Source: Odontocerum albicorne
Lineage: Eukaryota > Arthropoda > Insecta > Trichoptera > Odontoceridae
Direction: 5' to 3'
Length of the DNA: 64,000 bases
Assembly: GCA_949825065.1 (NCBI GenBank)
Contig: OX463841.1
Location: 18,484,479 to 18,548,478 of the forward strand
How positions within the stretch are numbered: the first letter of the stretch is position 1; each line of letters starts with the position of its first letter. Both the position numbers and the translations under genes were made by a program. The notes beneath the pieces are model-generated. The model was not told the origin of the DNA and did not search any database. It was given only the letters and a program-made list of their open reading frames with translations. This document shows, piece by piece, positions 1 to 11,289 of the stretch.

Positions 1-52
1 TAATTGTACATTAACATTACATACATACACTACACTACATTTAAAACCGGAT

Positions 53-940
53 GTGTTACTATCAAATATAGAAATTAACATATCTAATGGCCGCAAACAC
101 CCTCTTCCTATAATTACACTAAATTTATGTAATTTTTTTTGTAATATTTTAAATCTGTCCAAACTAGAAAGCAATGCTTGCATTTGGAGCCCGGTGGGGG
201 CGCAGAACTCACTCATGGTCGAGAAGGTACAAAAAAAATATCTACGATATCTCTATAGGAGTGAGTTTGGTGTCTATCCATGGCTTTATCCTACTCAGTT
301 TCTGCTGAGCATGCTCGGGTATAACTCTTTGAACGTAATAAGAGATCCGCGTCTCCTGGTATACGTTGTCAAACTCATTCAAGGAGTTGTGAGCTGTCCA
401 GCATTACTACAAAGATTAGCGTTAAATATTCCTAACAATTATTCTAGACTGCGCCGGCAAGAACTGTTCACAATAACATACGCAAGAACGGGTCTTCCAG
501 CCGCTGTGCCTGTTGGAAGGGCCTTAACTCTTTTGAACGGGACTGCTTCGGATATTGACATATTTCATATCACATTACCAAAAGCAAAAGTAAATTTTCT
601 TTTAAGATTGAGCGCGTTAGAAAGCACTCATCAACATACTTAAGTGACTGTGAATATATGTGTATCATATGTTTGTGTGTATATACTCGTACTTTCTTTC
701 CCCATTATACTTCTATTTTCGCGATTTTCCTTTCTAAATGTTGTAAGTGACAAGATGCACATGTATTTAAGTGACTTTGAATGTATGTGTATGTTTGTGT
801 ATATATGTATGATATATCTATGTATATACACAATTTTTTATTTTATATATATTTTTTTTTATAAATGTTAACATTTCTTGTATTTTTCAATGTAATTAGG
901 CTAAGCCTGTTTTGAGAAAATAAATTAATTAATTAATCAA
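53..940 (+). mobile_element. CR1/jockey-type LINE, 5'-truncated 3' end
   Basis: An open frame (53-643) encodes the C-terminal part of a LINE reverse transcriptase protein: SKLESNACIWSP, then VQKKYLRYLYRSEFGVYPW and further family-typical blocks (LLSMLGYNSL, a Leu-rich helix, and YARTGLP near the end). After the stop come about 300 bp of A+T-rich 3' UTR and a terminal TTAA-type short tandem tail near 920-945. The frame has no stop for 196 codons, so this copy is younger than most LINE pieces here. It is truncated at its 5' end, as usual for target-primed insertion. Confidence 0.75.
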
Positions 941-1940
941 TTAATGGGCTTATTGCTATGAGAAAACATCTTCCAATCAACGATCTACGAGGAAATTTCC
1001 CTAAATAAATTGTCCTTTTTTTTATTATTATTACAGAGTCTAACTTAAACAAACAATGACAAATAAGTCATTATCAGTCTGTTTCTATTAACTTCTGGAT
1101 ACACCAGCACCAACGCACTCTACGAGAGAAGAAATGTAATATTTTGATCTACTCGTAATTGCAACGTGTCGTTTACTTCTAACCAGAAATCAATTGAGAT
1201 GATTAGATCGTATATTTTCTTGCATTCCTTTTGCTGTATTTTTTATGATTCGTATTGAAAATCTTATTTTTCCTACAAAGTGGATTACCATACGAGTCGT
1301 TTATATTCAGGGGCTGTAATACTATCATATCGCAGACAAGATCCCGTATCCAAAAGCTTGTGTGTAATATTCATCAAAGAGTTATATTAGGTATGTTCAT
1401 GGGAAAAATATATCAAGAAACCATATGTATTTGAAGATTCAAACTAAAATATCTATCGCATAGATATATGTTCATTTTTAGAAATGTGTTGCGAGCTTGT
1501 TTAAAAGTATTTTTTATTTTCTGGCGTATTTTTATTACATTAAGATTACCAGTATTTTTTATGATTGTCAACACTAATTGTAGACCGATACAATCAGTTG
1601 ACAGGAACTACTACGCTTAGATACTATGGTCGACAAATTAATCTAACATTGGGTGCTGATTTTGAAAGATGAAGGTTGTGAAGAAGATGTTTGGAGTTGA
1701 ATTTATATGGTAATATTCTTTATGTTCAAACTTATTAAGACATAGAAAATTTAATCTTTATTTCTCAACGACAAAATTTGTATGTTGAAAAGTCTGGTTT
1801 TCTCCATAGTAAGCGATGCTGAAAAAAAAAAGAAAGGAGATATGCTAGATTTTTAAGAGATATTCTGTTGAACCAGAATGGTTCACATTCATTCGTTCGA
1901 TGTGCCCAAACTTTAGATCCATTGATTAGGTCAAAAAAAA
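941..1940. other. Intron sequence without recognisable feature
   Basis: About 1 kb of A+T-rich sequence with no coding potential or repeat that I could match elsewhere in the window. One TACTCGTA 8-mer lies at 1150. Confidence 0.5.
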
Positions 1941-1943
1941 GCT

Positions 1944-2062
1944 TCTAAGAAGAATAATAATAGGACATTTATATAGCGCGGTTTAGAGAGCAAGCTCTTC
2001 TCAAGTGCGTTCGACTCGGGACTTTAACTCACTTTTATTAACAGATTCAAAATTTTTCAATT
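1944..2062 (-). mobile_element. L2-like LINE 3' tail fragment
   Basis: On the minus strand the piece ends with a GCGC-type stem followed by TATATAAAT and short ATT repeats, the same tail seen at 2065, 33318, 34512 and 50338. Only about 115 bp remain. Confidence 0.5.
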
Positions 2063-2064
2063 AT

Positions 2065-2545
2065 AATAATAATAAAAGGACAATTTATATAGTACCGTTT
2101 AGAGAGCAAACTCTCCTCAAGGGCGCTCTACTCGGGATTCGAATCCACTATCATTGATGAAATAAAAATATTACAAAATAAATATGTATAAGTTGAGTGA
2201 AAAATAGGAATAAAGTGGCTGAAGTCATAATATTAGGTACTTTTCCGCACCTGCATATGTTAAGAAAAACATATTTGTAAGAAACCCGCTGAAAGCTTAA
2301 CACGGAAAGACGAACTGCAAAGAAAACTCTATAGGTTGTCCGAAATGTAATAGTAACAAATTCAGCTTTAGGTGTAGTGTATGTATGAAGTCTTTAATTG
2401 TTTCCTAAAGCTACAAACGCCACATATATATCTAATATCAAGAGGCAGACAATTTCCACGCCATATGGCCAGCAACGACAATAGTGTCATAATACTCTGC
2501 CCTATAGGATCAATTTGGAAGAGTTTTTATTTTCATAGTTGGAAG
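2065..2545 (-). mobile_element. L2-like LINE, 3' end with C-terminal coding remnant
   Basis: The tail (AATTTATATAG and a stem of GAGCGC/GCGCTC type on the plus strand) is followed, reading the minus strand upstream, by the C-terminal block of an L2/CR1-type LINE. Its best copy in this window, at 31660-31790, reads FKKHLKT after a degenerate WNSLP-like motif. Several stops break the frame. Confidence 0.55.
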
Positions 2546-2584
2546 ACATCGATGAATTTTTTTAACTTGCAACGACGTATAGAA

Positions 2585-2790
2585 AGAGATTACTTACATA
2601 CTTAGGACATGGCACTAGAAGAGATGAAGACAATTTGGAGAAGCTGGTAATGACTAGAAAGGCTGAGGGGTAGCAATCAAGAGGAATATTTCCAGCAAAG
2701 TGGATGGACCAAATCAAAGAGATAAATCGTTCCTCTGTGTTGTGCAAGTGCTGCAATCATCATGATTCAGGTATTTTATTAGAAAGTCTA
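2585..2790 (+). mobile_element. RTE-like LINE C-terminal relic
   Basis: Broken frames give LGHGTRRDEDNLEKLVMTRK and KWMDQIKEI, matching the family pattern GHxxRxD...KxxGxR...RWxDQIKE near the C-terminus of RTE-type endonuclease-reverse transcriptases. No intact frame. Confidence 0.5.
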
Positions 2791-2799
2791 ATAAAATAA

Positions 2800-3035
2800 A
2801 TATACATTGTAAATATGAGTCAAATACGTGATAGGGGAAGATCAAGGAAAGTATGGTTGGATCAAGTGTACGTATATTTTGAAAAAAGGAAATGTAAAAG
2901 TCAGAGAAATCATAGGAATTGTATGGGAAGATTTATGGATATAGAAGAGGCAAAATAAGTGTGTGGCAATAGGAAAGTCTGACGCTGTCTCCTTTCTGCT
3001 AACCTGACTGGAAGACGGCGTGATGGTATGTATGT
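2800..3035 (+). mobile_element. RTE-like LINE 3' end relic
   Basis: RGRSRKVWLDQVYVYFEK recalls the RGRPRKxWLDQV motif of the same LINE class. The terminal GTGATGGTATGTATGTAT is shared with copies ending near 27215 and 57110. Confidence 0.5.
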
Positions 3036-3049
3036 ATGGATAAAACTTG

Positions 3050-3160
3050 AATCTAAAAATATATAATACGAAACGAAGTTTCGAGAAATAATGCACAATT
3101 CGAGAAATAATGCAATCTAAAAATATATAATACGAAACGAAGTTTCGAGAAATAATGCAC
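3050..3160. repeat. Local direct duplication, about 64-bp period
   Basis: The segment starting ATCTAAAAATATATAATACG is present at 3052 and again at 3115. Each copy contains the near-palindrome CGAAACGAAGTTTCG. Confidence 0.8.
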
Positions 3161-3653
3161 TAGCTTATATTCACAAGTCAAGTTTAAAAGTAGATTTACA
3201 TACTAATAACACAAAAGTAAATATTTTATTTATCCAGATCGATAATTTCACCTTTCTGACATTTCTTACCGGAGGCTTGACAGTTGTACTAGAGGCTTGA
3301 CAGTGGTGCCCGAGGAAAAATACAGACGACACAACGAAACAAAACACCTATGAATTATTGAAATGCATAAATAAGCATTTCAAAGTTGATTGATGTTAAT
3401 TTATCGTATTTGTTACACTAGAGCGACATTTAAGATTGCATGACAGGGGGTGGCTTCTCTGAAATATTCAAAGCCAGGCCAGCGCGGTGTATCATAAAGC
3501 CTCAATTACACTCGGGTGGAATTAATGATTTAAAACATACATCTCACCTGACCAATCCAAACAGTTGGTTTGAAACCAATACTTAGTCGTTTCACCCTAT
3601 TTCAAGGCCTCTTTCGTCTGGTTTTGACACTATTGCAAGGAATTTTATATGAA

Positions 3654-3760
3654 TTTTTCTAACAATTTACTAGTAATTACACTTTTCTAACAATTTACTA
3701 GCAATTACACTTTTCTAACAATTGCACTTTTCTAACAATTTACTAGCAATTATACTTTTC
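3654..3760. repeat. Short tandem repeat, about 28-bp unit, four copies
   Basis: Units read TTTTCTAACAATTTACTAGC plus AATTACAC; the third is shortened. Confidence 0.85.
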
Positions 3761-4159
3761 TTTTGCCAAAGCAAAATTTAACGTTGATTCTTTTTCCAGT
3801 AACTTTTAAAATGAAAAAAAAATTAAAACTTTCGAGAATGCGTTGTAAACCTGCCTATCAAACACAAACTGCTCATCCAATATGGCTGACAATTGATATG
3901 TAAATCACAGACATTGTCATCAACGTGAGGAAAAATATGTGTTCAATCGAAAAATCTCGTTAATCTTTGATCAAACCATGTATCTTCTAAGAAACAAATT
4001 GTTTTATTGAAATAAATTAATTCTATATTCTATCAAAAATATTATTTAAATATACGAAAGCAAATCAATTAATAAAATGATTATTTGTAAAAAAAAATGT
4101 TGATAAGAAAACATTCAACGTTTCATAGATCTGATAGTGTCCATTTAAGGAGGTGTACA

Positions 4160-4535
4160 ATTTCATTTCTTTGAGACTTCATAACTTGTTTCTATTGTAA
4201 ATTTTAGAGCTTTTTTAAGTAAAAGCTTATTTCGATCTTCAGATCAAATATCATATAAACTGAAAAGAACGAAGAAGGTTAGGGAAAAGCATAACGCCAT
4301 TTTTTTGAGACTTCACAACTTGTTTCTGTTTTAAATCGATTTACTGATTAAATATCCTGCAAACTCAAAAGACCGAAAAAGTTGAGAAAAGTGCATTAAA
4401 CTATTTCTCGGAGGTTCCATAAATGGTTTTTGTTGTAAATTTTTGAGTTATTTATTTATTTAAGCTAAAAAATGTTTCGATCTGCAGATGAAAACTCCTA
4501 CAAACTTGAAAAATCAATACTGCACTATGATTGGA
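4160..4535. repeat. Three degenerate tandem units of roughly 120 bp
   Basis: The core (TTTGAGACTTC, ACTTGTTTCT, then TTTCGATCT and AGAAAAGxxCGAA-like blocks) recurs at about 4162, 4299 and 4405 with progressive divergence. No coding content. Confidence 0.45.
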
Positions 4536-4648
4536 AATTTTATGCTAATTGACCAATCTCGTAGATTGAATTTTATTTCAGTGTTTCACAAAGTTTTCAG
4601 TTTTCATGTTGATTGAAAGAGAGTAATATTATTGAAATCATTTTTCAG

Positions 4649-4724
4649 GTTAAGTACAGGACCATCTGAGGCAGGTGCAAAAGACGCAACCGAACAGGGC
4701 CCCGCGTTCATGACAGATAAATAA
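4649..4724 (+). CDS. Possible short terminal exon of an unknown plus-strand gene
   Basis: A pyrimidine-rich acceptor (CATTTTTCAG) is followed by a 76-nt stretch, far more G+C-rich than its flanks, that reads 24 codons (starting LSTGPSEAGAKDATEQG) and ends at TAA. AATAAA lies just after the stop and again near 4864. It could be the last exon of a gene whose other exons are to the left, on the strand opposite the kinase gene. CAGGTTAAGT at the same junction also resembles a splice donor, so the reading is uncertain. No function is recognised. Confidence 0.25.
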
Positions 4725-5055
4725 AAATATATGTTTAGTTTAACTATTCGGTCCCAGCCTATTGCAAATAGGTGAGACTAAATTAATTAGCTAAACTGAA
4801 TTTTTCGCGTCTTTTGTGGGCAATACTAGGCCTGTTTTCCATCCTTATATAGATGTATGTTTAAATAAATTAAAAAAAAGACCCACTGCTTAAACATTGC
4901 ACCCAGTTCTGCAAATTTTCCAAGCAGGCTCTGATTGATAGGGTATTTTTGAGACGACACTCGGTCTCAAAAAGGCGTTATATAAAAGTCAGTGGAGAGA
5001 ATGAAATCGTTGAACAAGACAGAAACTGTAGTAAAATAATATAAATGTTACTTAC

Positions 5056-5238
5056 GGCAACGAGCATATTACTCTGGTCGAAGTAGTCCGCCACCGGCAT
5101 CACGTGCTTGTAGAAGTTTGATAGCTCCATGCGCGCCAGCCCCAGCACCACATGACCCAGCCGCGCACCGTACTCGATCTGCCGCTCCAGCACCTTCTGT
5201 CGCCAGCTTACCAGGATCACTCCATTCACCACCTGAAT
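5056..5238 (-). CDS. Adenylate kinase-like protein, C-terminal helical exon
   Basis: The acceptor CACCCTAG and donor GCC|GTAAGT enclose 61 codons, phase 0 at both ends. The peptide starts IQVVNGVILVSWRQKVLERQ and continues through ARMELSNFYKHVMPVADYFD to SNMLVA. This matches the LID-to-C-terminal part of adenylate kinases, where a helix followed by PVIxYY precedes the last strand. The paired arginines and RVDD of the usual LID are not visible, another sign of divergence. It is much richer in G+C than its surroundings. The coding sequence must continue to the left of the window. The five exons sum to exactly 262 codons. Confidence 0.92.
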
Positions 5239-5645
5239 CTAGGGTGATACAATATCCACTTAAGTACGAGTAGTTGGACAATTATTGATAGTACTCTGTC
5301 TGTCACTCCAACATATTATGCCACCAGATTTAGAACGACAGAAGCAAATCTTGGGGTTATAAGGCTTTTGTATCTAACGTGCTTCAAACAAAAAAATAAG
5401 CAATAAAATTAACTATTTCACAAGAATATTAAAACAATGGATGTATGAAGTGGGTCAAGGTGCGTGATTATACTTTTATATCTCTGGTATTTTAGAAAAT
5501 TCAAGTACGCCTTTCTGAAAGTTTTTTTTTGTTATAATAAAATAAGGATTAACTGCCTAGTTTGTCTGTTTACAGGGTCTGAAGGGTTAATAAACATATT
5601 GGAAACCAACTTAGCCAACTATTGACTTCGCATATATCCCTATAG

Positions 5646-6000
5646 ATCAAGGATGGGCAAACTACGTCCCGCGGGACAAATCAGACTCGCCGCCTCTTTA
5701 TGTACGGCCCGTGAGCTAAAAATTAATTTTACAATTACATTTTTTTTATTTCAAATTACGCGCTATAACGGAATGGCCCATCGCCGAGTTGAATAGTACC
5801 GAGATACGACCGTATGTGGCAATCCTATAGCTTTGCTTTCGGTGACCTCTCCTGTGACGCCACGCGATTATAATTTGGCAGCATTCAAGTTCGTTTCTTG
5901 GCCCACAGAGCTGTAAATATTTATTATTTGGATCTTTTCAAAAAATGTTTGCCGACCGCAGCTATTGATAACCATAATATTGTTACTATTTTATTTTGCT
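5646..6000 (+). mobile_element. hAT-like element end
   Basis: CAAGGATGGGCAAACTACG followed by TCCCGCGGGACAAATC is typical of hAT termini with a CAGxGxTGGxCAAACTACGGCC pattern. The end at 48207 has the complementary type. No second terminus identified. Confidence 0.5.
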
Positions 6001-6157
6001 GGTTTTTTTAATAATACTGATTTAAATACATAATTTTCATTAATCCTTAGCAAAATTAAAATTTCAACTATTACCTATGAGCATACTAGTGAGCTTTTTA
6101 AACTTATTCAAAAAACTTGTTTTCATCAAATTTTCATAAAATATTTTTGTCAACCAT

Positions 6158-6330
6158 TCATGAGGTGCATGGCCGCGTGATAACGCACTGGACTTCTGTG
6201 CGGAAGGTCGTTGGTTCGAGCCCCGCGCTGTGCTACTCCCTTCGAACGACACAGGCACTTCTTCCGCCTAGTGTTCGAGGGTATAAGGATACCTATGACT
6301 TCGGTCATATCTATTCTTAAAAAAAATTAA
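6158..6330 (+). mobile_element. tRNA-derived SINE, family S1
   Basis: A pol III A box (TGGCCGCGTGATAACGC) and a B box (GGTTCGAGCCC) lie about 35 nt apart, as in a tRNA head. The body (CGAGGGTATAAGGATACC, TATGACTTCGGTCATATC) ends in an A-rich tail. Related copies are at 35660 and 10545. The tRNA-like part is not a functional tRNA: it does not fold into a full cloverleaf and runs on into the SINE body. Confidence 0.7.
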
Positions 6331-6419
6331 ATTAAATTATTGTGTTTAAAAAATATTCTTACATAAACACGACGATTAAAAACAAGAAAATACTTCAATC
6401 AATCACAAATATATCACCT

Positions 6420-6560
6420 CTGAATATTATTGCCATGTGGCAATCTTTTTCAACCTATCAGAAAAAAATCAATGAGCTCCATGAACTAGTTGGTACGACG
6501 TCTGACTTCCGACACGGAGGTCATATCTGTTCTTTCAAAAAAAAAAAAAGGTATTTAAAT
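6420..6560 (-). mobile_element. Fragment of LINE/SINE tail
   Basis: The minus strand reads GGTTGAAAAAGATTGCCACATG then GCAATAAT-type sequence split by two bases, the tail shared with 12955, 53570 and 63115. The right half resembles the S1 SINE body and ends in poly-A. Confidence 0.4.
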
Positions 6561-6943
6561 GTATATTAATAAATGCATGATAATACCATAAATGCACCGT
6601 GTCCCTAAGTCGGACCGATACTCCGTGCATAAACCATCAACAGTATATTTGACCAACCACCATTTTGAAGGTGTTCTTGGTATAGTGAAACCGGTAGAAG
6701 GATAGAAAGTGTTAAAACATGTTTACCACTTACAAACCATTTACCGGTAACTTAGTATTATTTTGTAAAATGTCACTTTCCAGTCATATTTTTATTACTA
6801 AGTATCGAGTATCCAATACTTGTGTTATTTTAAGTATTTTCTCAATGTTTTTATCGGATGTACTTTTAAATATAATGCTCCCAAAGAGTTTCAAATTAAT
6901 CCGCAATGTTCTCATATTGAAGTGAAATAATCATTAGCTCTAA

Positions 6944-7443
6944 GGCCGAGGTCACACCAAAATGCTTCGTTAGATGCTAAGCTAGATTTTACGTGACTCA
7001 TATACTAAGTGACTTCATGCCTGGCCACACCAAAGTACTACGCACAAATTCATTTGACAGTTGGGAGGAGCGGTTGAGTCAACACACGATGTCACTCTCA
7101 AACCTAACCAATTTCATTATAACTTACCATCTTTATTTACTTTCTGTGCAACTTCATTCCAAAGTGATTTTATTATAGGTACATTTTTGTATAATTTGCT
7201 CGATGGGTTCCACAAAAGCTCCCTTTTACTCACAGCTATTAAAACTTCCCCATCTTGTAAATTAACCAACACGTCTGTTCGCTAGGAGAATCACTCGATG
7301 ACTAATCGTCATGCAACGTGGCGCGAAGCGTGCAGTGTGGCCACTGCGATAGTATGCGGTACGTTGGTTTGCTAGGATATGTCGCCTAACTCGCAACATA
7401 GCTCTAAGCATCGAGCGAGGCTCCTTCCTGTGTGGCCGAGGCC
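6944..7443. mobile_element. PIF/Harbinger-like MITE, 500 bp
   Basis: Imperfect terminal inverted repeats (GGCCGAGGTCACAC left; GTGTGGCCGAGGCC right) are flanked on both sides by TAA, the 3-bp target duplication expected for Harbinger-type elements. No transposase is encoded. A second copy, missing its left half, is at 18337-18592 and also ends in TAA. Confidence 0.6.
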
Positions 7444-7829
7444 TAAGATAAATGCATAAAGTTGAGGATTATGTATTTGCTTGCTATTTGACACAAAATG
7501 TCTGATGTTTCAGTTAAGTTATGATCGAAATGCGACGACATGCTTTGTTAATAGATATACACTTGTATAATATTTGTAAGCTTAAGTAATTATTCAGATA
7601 GGTGCGTATACAGTTGATATCACCTGACTAATCTAATAGCCTTGACCATTAGTCATTTCTATTTAACACCATACACGGGTACACAAAGCAGATACTTAAC
7701 AAAAAGCGTCCGGAGCTTTGTGGTTACCAATAATAGGCCTAGTAACAGGGCTGGCTTCCCTTAACTGATTTTCAGGAAGAGCCAATTAAAAATGTACTTA
7801 TCCACGTTTTATATACATAAACAATTTTC

Positions 7830-8085
7830 CTGTCGGGGTAGGTAAAGATGATGGAGCGCCAGACATATATATTTCCCCTCTACCACATTTATATACTTTC
7901 TCATACAACTCCTCCGATTTATTTAACTTTCTAAGTTTAATTCTTTCTAAATATCATTTACTTAATTCTAGAATCGTAAAAATCAGAAAATTTGGCACAA
8001 CAATTTAATGAACCCACAATATTATCCATTCATCTGGTTCACTGTCTTTCTCGGTTTTCTTCTCCCACCCAGGGTCTTCTTACTA
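7830..8085 (-). mobile_element. RTE-like LINE relic (weak)
   Basis: CTCTACCACATTTATATAC and CATACAACTCCT resemble the minus-strand 3' region of copies at 39000 and 60575. Heavily decayed. Confidence 0.35.
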
Positions 8086-8559
8086 TCGTTCCTTTTTTTA
8101 TCTGGTCCGTTATTTTTTTGCCGGTTCTTGAGGAAAATTCTTATCATTTTCTCTTCAACTGTTGTGTATGTCACTTCGAGTTTGAAGGTAAATGGTTAAG
8201 TATTTGCCAAAATTTCACAATCTATTTTATTATAGGCATGATATTTTTTTATGATAGTGTAGAATGGATGGTGAAAGAAAATTTCAACATCTTTTTGAAT
8301 CTGATAATTTGACCCAAAAATATATGAATAGAATTCGATCACTTCTTGTTGAGTGTTACTAAGTCTCGTGGGGAGAAATTGATTATTCTGTGTTTGTTAT
8401 GATTTTGTTCTTTTTTATCACTAGCAATTTGATATTGCGCTGTTTTCTTGCCAATAAGATTATCTCAAGAGTGCTTTCTAAAAATTACATTCGACCTTTT
8501 GAATAGTATTTTTTAATTCTGTCACAACTATCTTCAATTAGTTGGGATATTTTCCAAAT

Positions 8560-9165
8560 CTAACATCATCATCCTGTCTTGTAGCTCTTAACTGCGTATC
8601 GTAATTCCCATAATGACCTTCAAAAGCTCCTCTCCATCCATTCCTGCACTCCGCGGCTCGAAGGGCAGTTGTTAAGGGTAGTCCAGTTGCGTCTCTCCTT
8701 TGTTCAGTCCAACGTATCGGGATTCTTAATTTTGTTGTTTGTCCTTCCACGTCACCAGGAATCCCAAACTTCTCCAAACTGTCTCCTTAACCACGACCAA
8801 TGTGTCCAAATAATCGGACCTTCGTCGAAGGCATATTGTCGTTGATGACTTTTAGTCCTTCGAGAAAGGAGGCGTTAGTTTGCCTTGTTGTCCATGGAAT
8901 TCGTAACATCTCCAGCACCATATTTCAAATGTATATTTCATTCTACGTCTTTCGTTTTCTCTCAGCGTCTGAGTTTCCGCCCCATACATGAATATTGCGA
9001 CGGCAAGAGACTTAACTGGACGCATTTTCATCGTGATGGTGATAGTTCTGCTCTTCTACATTTTTTCCAGCTTCGCTATCGCATCTTTCCCCATTCCAGT
9101 TATTATTTTCCCCTCAGCCTCGCATCCTCCATTGTTGGTAATACAGAATCCTAAGTAAATAATGT
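8560..9165 (-). mobile_element. RTE-like LINE, decayed C-terminal half and 3' end
   Basis: The minus strand encodes, in broken frames, a Gly/Ile stretch with GKDAIAKLEKC and later GRTNN...WTEQ, then AECRNGWRGAFEGHYG. The last block recurs at 18620-18735 on the plus strand. Confidence 0.55.
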
Positions 9166-9212
9166 CGTCTGAATAACAGAAATTACAAAGAATTAAGGAA
9201 AATTATCCAACA

Positions 9213-9700
9213 ATGCTAACTCATCAAAGATATATTTTTATAAATGGTTCGATTCCTATCTGGAAAAACAAGTATATGAACATCCAAAGCAAGGTGAGGA
9301 TATACAAGACCTGTGTCCGCCCCATAATGACATACAGCATAGAGTCCAGAGCCGACACTGTCAGAACCAAAAATCTCCTTCGAACCAGCGAAATGAAGGT
9401 ACTCAGGAGTATCACTGGCAAAACTCTTCGTGATAGTACTCTATCGAAACACAGAAATCCGAAGGATGTGTGAAGTTGAAGATATTTTCTGTCAGATGGG
9501 GACGACAGAGAATAAGGTTCTGGAACGAATATGTATCCAGAATGGCGGAACCAAGAGCCGTAAGAATGGCCAGGGACAGTATCCCTCAAGCAAGCAAAAC
9601 TCTAGGACGACCTCCCAAAAGATGGAAAGACAGCTGGCAGTCGACGTCACAAGGAACGATGATGCAGGACCATAACAGGCTTCAAAGAAGAGGAAGAAGA
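9213..9700 (+). mobile_element. RTE-like LINE C-terminal fragment
   Basis: Reads WKNKYMNIQSKVRIYKTCV, SESRAD-like context, LLRTSEMKVLRSI, then after a frameshift RFWNEYVSRMAEPRAVRMAR and GRPPKRWKDSW. The same subfamily occurs at 19118-19650 (minus) and 33596-33985 (plus), ending in GAAGAAGA-type repeats. This copy differs in having two short frameshifting indels near 9430 and 9490. Confidence 0.7.
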
Positions 9701-9789
9701 AGTTCGATTCCTGAAAGTGACTGCACAAAATATTCTAGATTTGTTTTTATATTTTCAAACATATCAACAAATTTTGTACGATTAAAGTA

Positions 9790-10270
9790 AATCATGACAC
9801 TTAGCAACTAGGTTATATAGTAGTATTAACAATACAGATGGCACGACCCTAAGTGGTAGTTCTGCTTGGAACCATGAAGGCAATTTACATGGTGTGTGAT
9901 TTCCGTTCAGTCAAGGGCCTCCCCAAGGCTTCCTGATGCCACCTGCCTCCTCCACTGCCCATGGCTGCCCGCTGTCATCCCCTTCCCTTCTGCTGTCACT
10001 GCCTCGTGTCTCGCCTAAGTGACCATATCTTGATCGTCTTTCAGTGTCAATGTTACGTCAATAACGAAATATTTAATACATTATCGACTCCCATTATCAG
10101 CGGTCATGAATCGTTAATTTAAATATATCAACATTTTTCTTAGTGGGTTAAGTGGACAGACTGGCAAATTTTCATATTGCAATACATTTTCAATTCCCTC
10201 TACATCAATGCATATTTTTGAACAGTTTGCACAATATTTATGCAATATACTCGTATTACATTCAGTGCAC
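9790..10270. other. Unassigned; contains a G+C-rich patch at 9900-10015
   Basis: No repeat match within the window. About 115 bp (CCTCCCCAAGGCTTCCTGAT onward) are much richer in C+G than the flanks. The minus strand is open for about 40 codons with Arg/Glu/Gly-rich content. I cannot decide between a LINE remnant and an exon. Confidence 0.3.
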
Positions 10271-10275
10271 TTGAT

Positions 10276-10547
10276 TTAAACTTTCCCTTCCAGTGCTAAA
10301 AAAATCCGCCCGTTCCGGTGCTGTGTATTCAATACACATCAATACACATGTAAAAATGAGCGATTTAAAATCGGAAAAATAAAAATATTCATAGCCAATC
10401 GCTTAAATTAATTAAATTTGAAGTCAAAAGTGTTAATAATTGAAATTGCTGAAAACATGAAAAAAACATCGGCCGACGTTCACAAAACGGGTGAAATGAC
10501 CACCTCAAACGAAAGCCCGCGAGCTACTGAAGCGAGAGCATTTTTCC
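10276..10547 (+). mobile_element. piggyBac-like TTAA MITE, left half
   Basis: Begins at TTAA and CTTTCCCTTCC, then matches the complete element at 48857-49453 through GCGAGCTACTGA. Truncated by junction with SINE S1 sequence at about 10547. Confidence 0.6.
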
Positions 10548-10700
10548 GCCGTGTATAAGGATACCTATGACTTCGTCTATATCTATTCACTGCAAAAAAG
10601 AAAAAAAAACATGCAGATGTGCTCCGATAGTCTCACTTTAGGTCTGCCATTGAATCCAGTACAGCGGTGTGACTGGTGAGTTTGCTGGTAGGCAATGGCT
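10545..10700 (+). mobile_element. S1 SINE 3' portion
   Basis: GTATAAGGATACCTATGACT and the sequence after its A-rich run (TGCAGATGTGCTCC ... GGTGAGTTTGCTGG) match 35765-35925. The tRNA head is missing because the piggyBac-like fragment abuts it. Confidence 0.55.
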
Positions 10701-10854
10701 TACTTACTTGAAGAGGAGAAAATATAATAGAAGAGTATGGAACTCCGCGGCACAGTTTCGTTTTCCAACTGAATTGACGTTGGAATAGCGAGGCGATCAT
10801 CGACATCAAGGCCCAGCAACGACGAGTTATTTTGATCATAATTTAATGAGTTAG

Positions 10855-11010
10855 AAAGATATATGAACAGTATTATTTATAGTTAAGGCATTAACATTGT
10901 GGAGGTTTAAAGACAGGGTCTTGTTTGTGCTCTCCTGATGATGAGGTGAAAGCCTTGTAACCGGTAGGGCTATACCGTTACAAAAAATTGAATCAAGAGT
11001 GTTTAATAAA
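10855..11010 (+). mobile_element. Penelope-like element terminal fragment with ribozyme-like motif
   Basis: Matches the ends of the element at 61490-62290. At 10935 it has CTGATGA, a GAGG/CCTT stem and a degraded core (GTAAC in place of GAAAC), followed by GGTAGGGCTATACC, which can pair as a second stem. Confidence 0.55.
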
Positions 11011-11289
11011 ACAAATTACAATAAATTGACAGTTATTTTAATTGTGTATGCTACCAACCGCAAGTTCCGTTCGTACTCCAGTGGTTCTAAACCCAAAGGC
11101 TCAGAACCTGAATATGACAATATTGTCTTCCACCCACACTCTTTTTATGGTCGAACAACCAATTCAAATATGTTGAAGGGTGTCATATGAAAAAAAAGGC
11201 TTTTCGGGCACTGGCTGCAAGAATCAGGTTGTTTTAGTCTGTAAATATCTTTATATTTCCTATTTTATGGTATTTTCAAAAATGTTAAA

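Noticed and set aside
3290..3315. TGACAGTGGTGCCCGAGG as an LTR primer-binding site
   Set aside because: No LTR pair or retrotransposon coding sequence nearby; the match is short, and CTTGACAGT is locally duplicated.
6165..6230. Functional tRNA gene
   Set aside because: Same reasoning: SINE S1 head with further copies that share the non-tRNA body.
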